This document shows positions 62,601-64,000 of a DNA stretch of 64,000 nucleotides, one piece after another. The translations under genes were made by a program, and so were the position numbers. How positions within the stretch are numbered: the stretch's first letter is position 1; every line of letters starts with the position of its first letter. The notes beneath the pieces were generated by a model. It was not told the DNA's origin. It saw nothing but the letters and a program-made list of their open reading frames with translations, and did no database searches. Origin of the DNA: DASPKM01 sp963817075 (lineage in GTDB: Bacteria; Bacteroidota; Bacteroidia; Chitinophagales; Chitinophagaceae); NCBI GenBank assembly GCA_963817075.1, contig CAWFMT010000007.1, positions 397,900-461,899 of the forward strand, read 5' to 3'.

Positions 62601-62844
62601 CGCATCCGTCTGCATGCCCAAAGATCTGCGGATCCGTATCCAACCGCACCACCTTGAGATCATCCTCTACCGGTGCGTAGTCCTGCGCACTAGCAGAGAG
62701 TAGAGGGCAGAGAGCAGAGAGCCAGACGAAAGTGGAGAGTGGAGAGTGGAGAGTGGAGAGCAAAGCGCGGAAGGTATGACCAGAAAACACGGAAAGATTC
62801 CTTACGTGGCGAAGGCTCGATGAATCCAAGCGTAAACATAACAA
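59691..62844 (-). pseudogene. PVC-type heme-binding CxxCH protein (dehydrogenase + HEAT + cytochrome c), heavily frameshifted
   Basis: Pieces in different minus-strand frames add up to one large planctomycete protein. N-terminus: QDYAPVEDDLKVVRL then GMQTDAAGRLFVGG. Glucose-dehydrogenase-like domain (TIGR02604 type): IYRFPDHTWIYDIAIRG, HVHQCFHGMALGPE, GDIYFSMGDPLWYYGDF, RGLRNSCGLCFDRH. Then HEAT-like repeats (HYLSLLNDPRSEPRV), a beta domain (GIWMCGPFADAGQGFKTVHPPE ... RIHLLVGSDDGIRV), and a c-type heme domain (GDVEQGQQI ... SMPQNLVKKPEELRDLAAFLLSR). The CxxCH motif at 60,034-60,047 has only 5 bases between the Cys codons instead of 6, a direct sign of a deleted base. The true start near 62,840 is uncertain because of a GGAGAGT-rich low-complexity stretch. 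Confidence 0.75.
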
Positions 62845-63058
62845 ACCCTAACGGATTAATCCCGACGCGCCGCCAATCCACATTTTTCTCCCGCCGGCTC
62901 TCAGCCGTCCGCTCTCTGCCCTCTGCTCTCTGCTTTCTTCTGCCCAGTGACCTAACGTGTCCGCAGCCCGGCGATATCACTATTGCCGGGGAAAAATGAA
63001 ACAAATGCGAATCGGCAACGCGAATCCAGAATGGACTTTAGAGAGAAGGAGCAGAAAG

Positions 63059-63379
63059 ATGGCCAAATTTTATGTGAAGTCGGGAACGCTACGGATTGTG
63101 GTTCAAGCCGACGATGCTCGCACCGCCGCCCTCTGGGCCGTGCACAAGACGATGCAGCAAGTTTTGCCCATGTACGATGATGACTTGCTCTCGCCTCAAG
63201 AAAAACACGCACGCGCCGTCGCTCGGGGGTTCATGGTGCTCGGTGAAACTCTCGAACTCAGCGAAATCGGCTTCGGACGCTACGAAGCTCACATGTTCGA
63301 GACGTGCAATGTTGTCACCGAATGGAGCAAGCTACTCGTGGCCCTGACGCGACTCGAGAAAGAGTTGGTGGGTGTGTGA
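63059..63379 (+). CDS. Small conserved planctomycete protein
   Basis: A 106-residue intact frame starting MAKFYVKSGTLRIVVQADDARTAALWAVHKTMQQVLPMYDDDLLS and ending VLGETLELSEIGFGRYEAHMFETCNVVTEWSKLLVALTRLEKELVGV. The pattern resembles small hypothetical proteins widespread in planctomycetes. Function is unknown. It is the only plausibly unbroken gene on this side of the join. Confidence 0.6.
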   Translation: MAKFYVKSGTLRIVVQADDARTAALWAVHKTMQQVLPMYDDDLLSPQEKHARAVARGFMVLGETLELSEIGFGRYEAHMFETCNVVTEWSKLLVALTRLEKELVGV

Positions 63380-63390
63380 GGAGAGGGGTG

Positions 63391-63433
63391 TGTGGGACGG
63401 CCGTTGCCAGCAATGCTGTCAACCCGTCCTACA
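63391..63433. repeat. Diverged copy of the GACGGGTT repeat
   Basis: TGTGGGACGGCCGTTGCC then AACCCGTCCTACA: a relative of the pair at 59,545-59,684, and further evidence that the two parts right of the join come from one planctomycete genome. Confidence 0.55.
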
Positions 63434-63479
63434 AGTTTCCGCGGTCGCGTTTACCAAGCGGAAAGGCTGCAAAAAGCCG

Positions 63480-64000
63480 CTAACCTTTCTCTCCCGCGCT
63501 CCAATTCCAGAATTCACGCCCCTCATCGCGCATGAAGCGCGCCAGCACCATCTTGTGGACTTCCGACGCTCCGTCGACGAGCCGCGCCGGGCGCGCCGAG
63601 CGATAACCATTCGAGAGGCGTATCCTTGGAATAGCCGCGCGCGCCCATCAGCTGGATCGCGGCGTCGACCGCTTTATGCAGCAGCTCGGCGACATCCATT
63701 TCGCCATCGAGACCTCGTGCGCGCGCAATCGCCCTGGTCGAGCTTCCAGGCCGCGTGCATCGTCAGCAACCGTCCGATCACGATCTATCGCGACATCACC
63801 GAGCCCATTGCACGCTCACGATCCGCGAGCGAATCGCGCCGAAGCCGGTGCGCTCGTTGACGTAAGCCTGGACGCGATTTCCATGCAGCGCTTCGACAAC
63901 CCGAGCCAGCGCATGCAGTGCGTCAGCCGTGCCGGCCCCGAGACGGATTTGCGTCGGCCTTCAGGCCGTCGCCGACGTTCATCAGCACGTCTTCATCGGC
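63480..64000 (-). pseudogene. Acyl-CoA dehydrogenase, C-terminal part, frameshifted
   Basis: Minus-strand frames join to VDAAIQLMGARGYSKDTPLEW, then RLVDGASEVHKMVLARFMRDEG with EFWNWSAGEKG before the stop at 63,480. These are the C-terminal signatures of acyl-CoA dehydrogenases (the G-x-x-G-Y-S-K-D/E region and the ARLVDGASEVHKM tail). Upstream parts (NERTGFGAI, LLTMHAAWKLDQGD-like) are split among frames. The N-terminal half lies beyond the window. Confidence 0.65.

Noticed and set aside
58042..64000. Lateral transfer of planctomycete genes into a Bacteroidota chromosome
   Set aside because: No mobile genes or attachment sites at the border, the border cuts a gene at a common repeat, and error density changes there. 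Assembly chimera is the simpler reading, though reads must decide.
1..64000. tRNA, rRNA, CRISPR, insertion sequence or prophage
   Set aside because: I looked in all gaps and saw no cloverleaf with CCA-type end, no rRNA segments, no transposase and no phage structural genes.

Overview
Positions 1 to about 58,041 read as one AT-rich chromosome segment of a Bacteroidota bacterium, most likely Chitinophagaceae or a near relative. The signs are a SusC/SusD pair, type IX secretion sorting domains, S46 peptidase, NUMOD4 and DUF4286 proteins, bTHX, and promoters of the Bacteroidota form TTG/TTTG-N18-21-TAnnTTTG. From about 58,042 to the end the DNA is GC-rich and planctomycete-like (PVC-type CxxCH heme protein, planctomycete outer-membrane-type protein). 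Nearly every gene there is broken by frameshifts, whereas genes on the other side are intact. I read the window as a chimera whose join lies inside a truncated epimerase gene.

Layout. 1-6,100: end of exonuclease III, DUF4286, HU (hup), the tiny ribosomal protein bTHX, pdxH, pyrH and the ribosomal operon rplM-rpsI-rpsB-tsf, with visible promoter and terminators. 6,200-7,800: an HD-domain protein and a SRPBCC/GyrI-like protein. 7,800-26,500: an outer-membrane uptake locus on the minus strand, made of a degenerate-Nudix regulator, a secreted GH13 amylase, SusC, SusD, and three large FG-GAP/VCBS-ASPIC lipoproteins. Two of these lipoproteins are mosaic tandem duplicates, with identical 3' blocks, near-identical 5' blocks and a diverged central cassette. 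26,600-34,900: ligA, a NUMOD4/HNH-like protein, DUF2461, asd, a lamin-tail secreted protein and a PfkB kinase. 31,580-31,700 may hide a 17-residue peptide gene with its own promoter and terminator.

35,000-44,700: phenylacetate degradation. A TetR regulator and paaE form one unit; paaA-paaB-(S23 four-helix protein)-paaC-paaD-paaG-paaI-paaY-obg form the second. The same palindromic operator, CTAACAGTTGTTAG, lies in front of both units, which argues that the TetR protein is the local PaaR. A 3-hydroxyacyl-CoA dehydrogenase at 56.7 kb could serve the same pathway. 44,700-57,500: secreted and hypothetical proteins, a T9SS cargo protein between two arrays of the palindrome ACCCTGACAGGGT, a histidine kinase/response regulator pair, an S46 dipeptidyl-peptidase predicted to be DPP11-like, and an OmpA-like lipoprotein with a split domain.

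Several dispersed repeat families fill the gaps: an AACCGCAAAG-type inverted repeat, ACCCTGACAGGGT palindromes, TTGATTGG/CAACTATTC repeats, and CTCTCCGAAGGAGAG repeats. I saw no tRNA, rRNA, CRISPR array or insertion sequence. The most system-like novelty is the SusCD plus triple FG-GAP lipoprotein locus with its mosaic duplicated genes.
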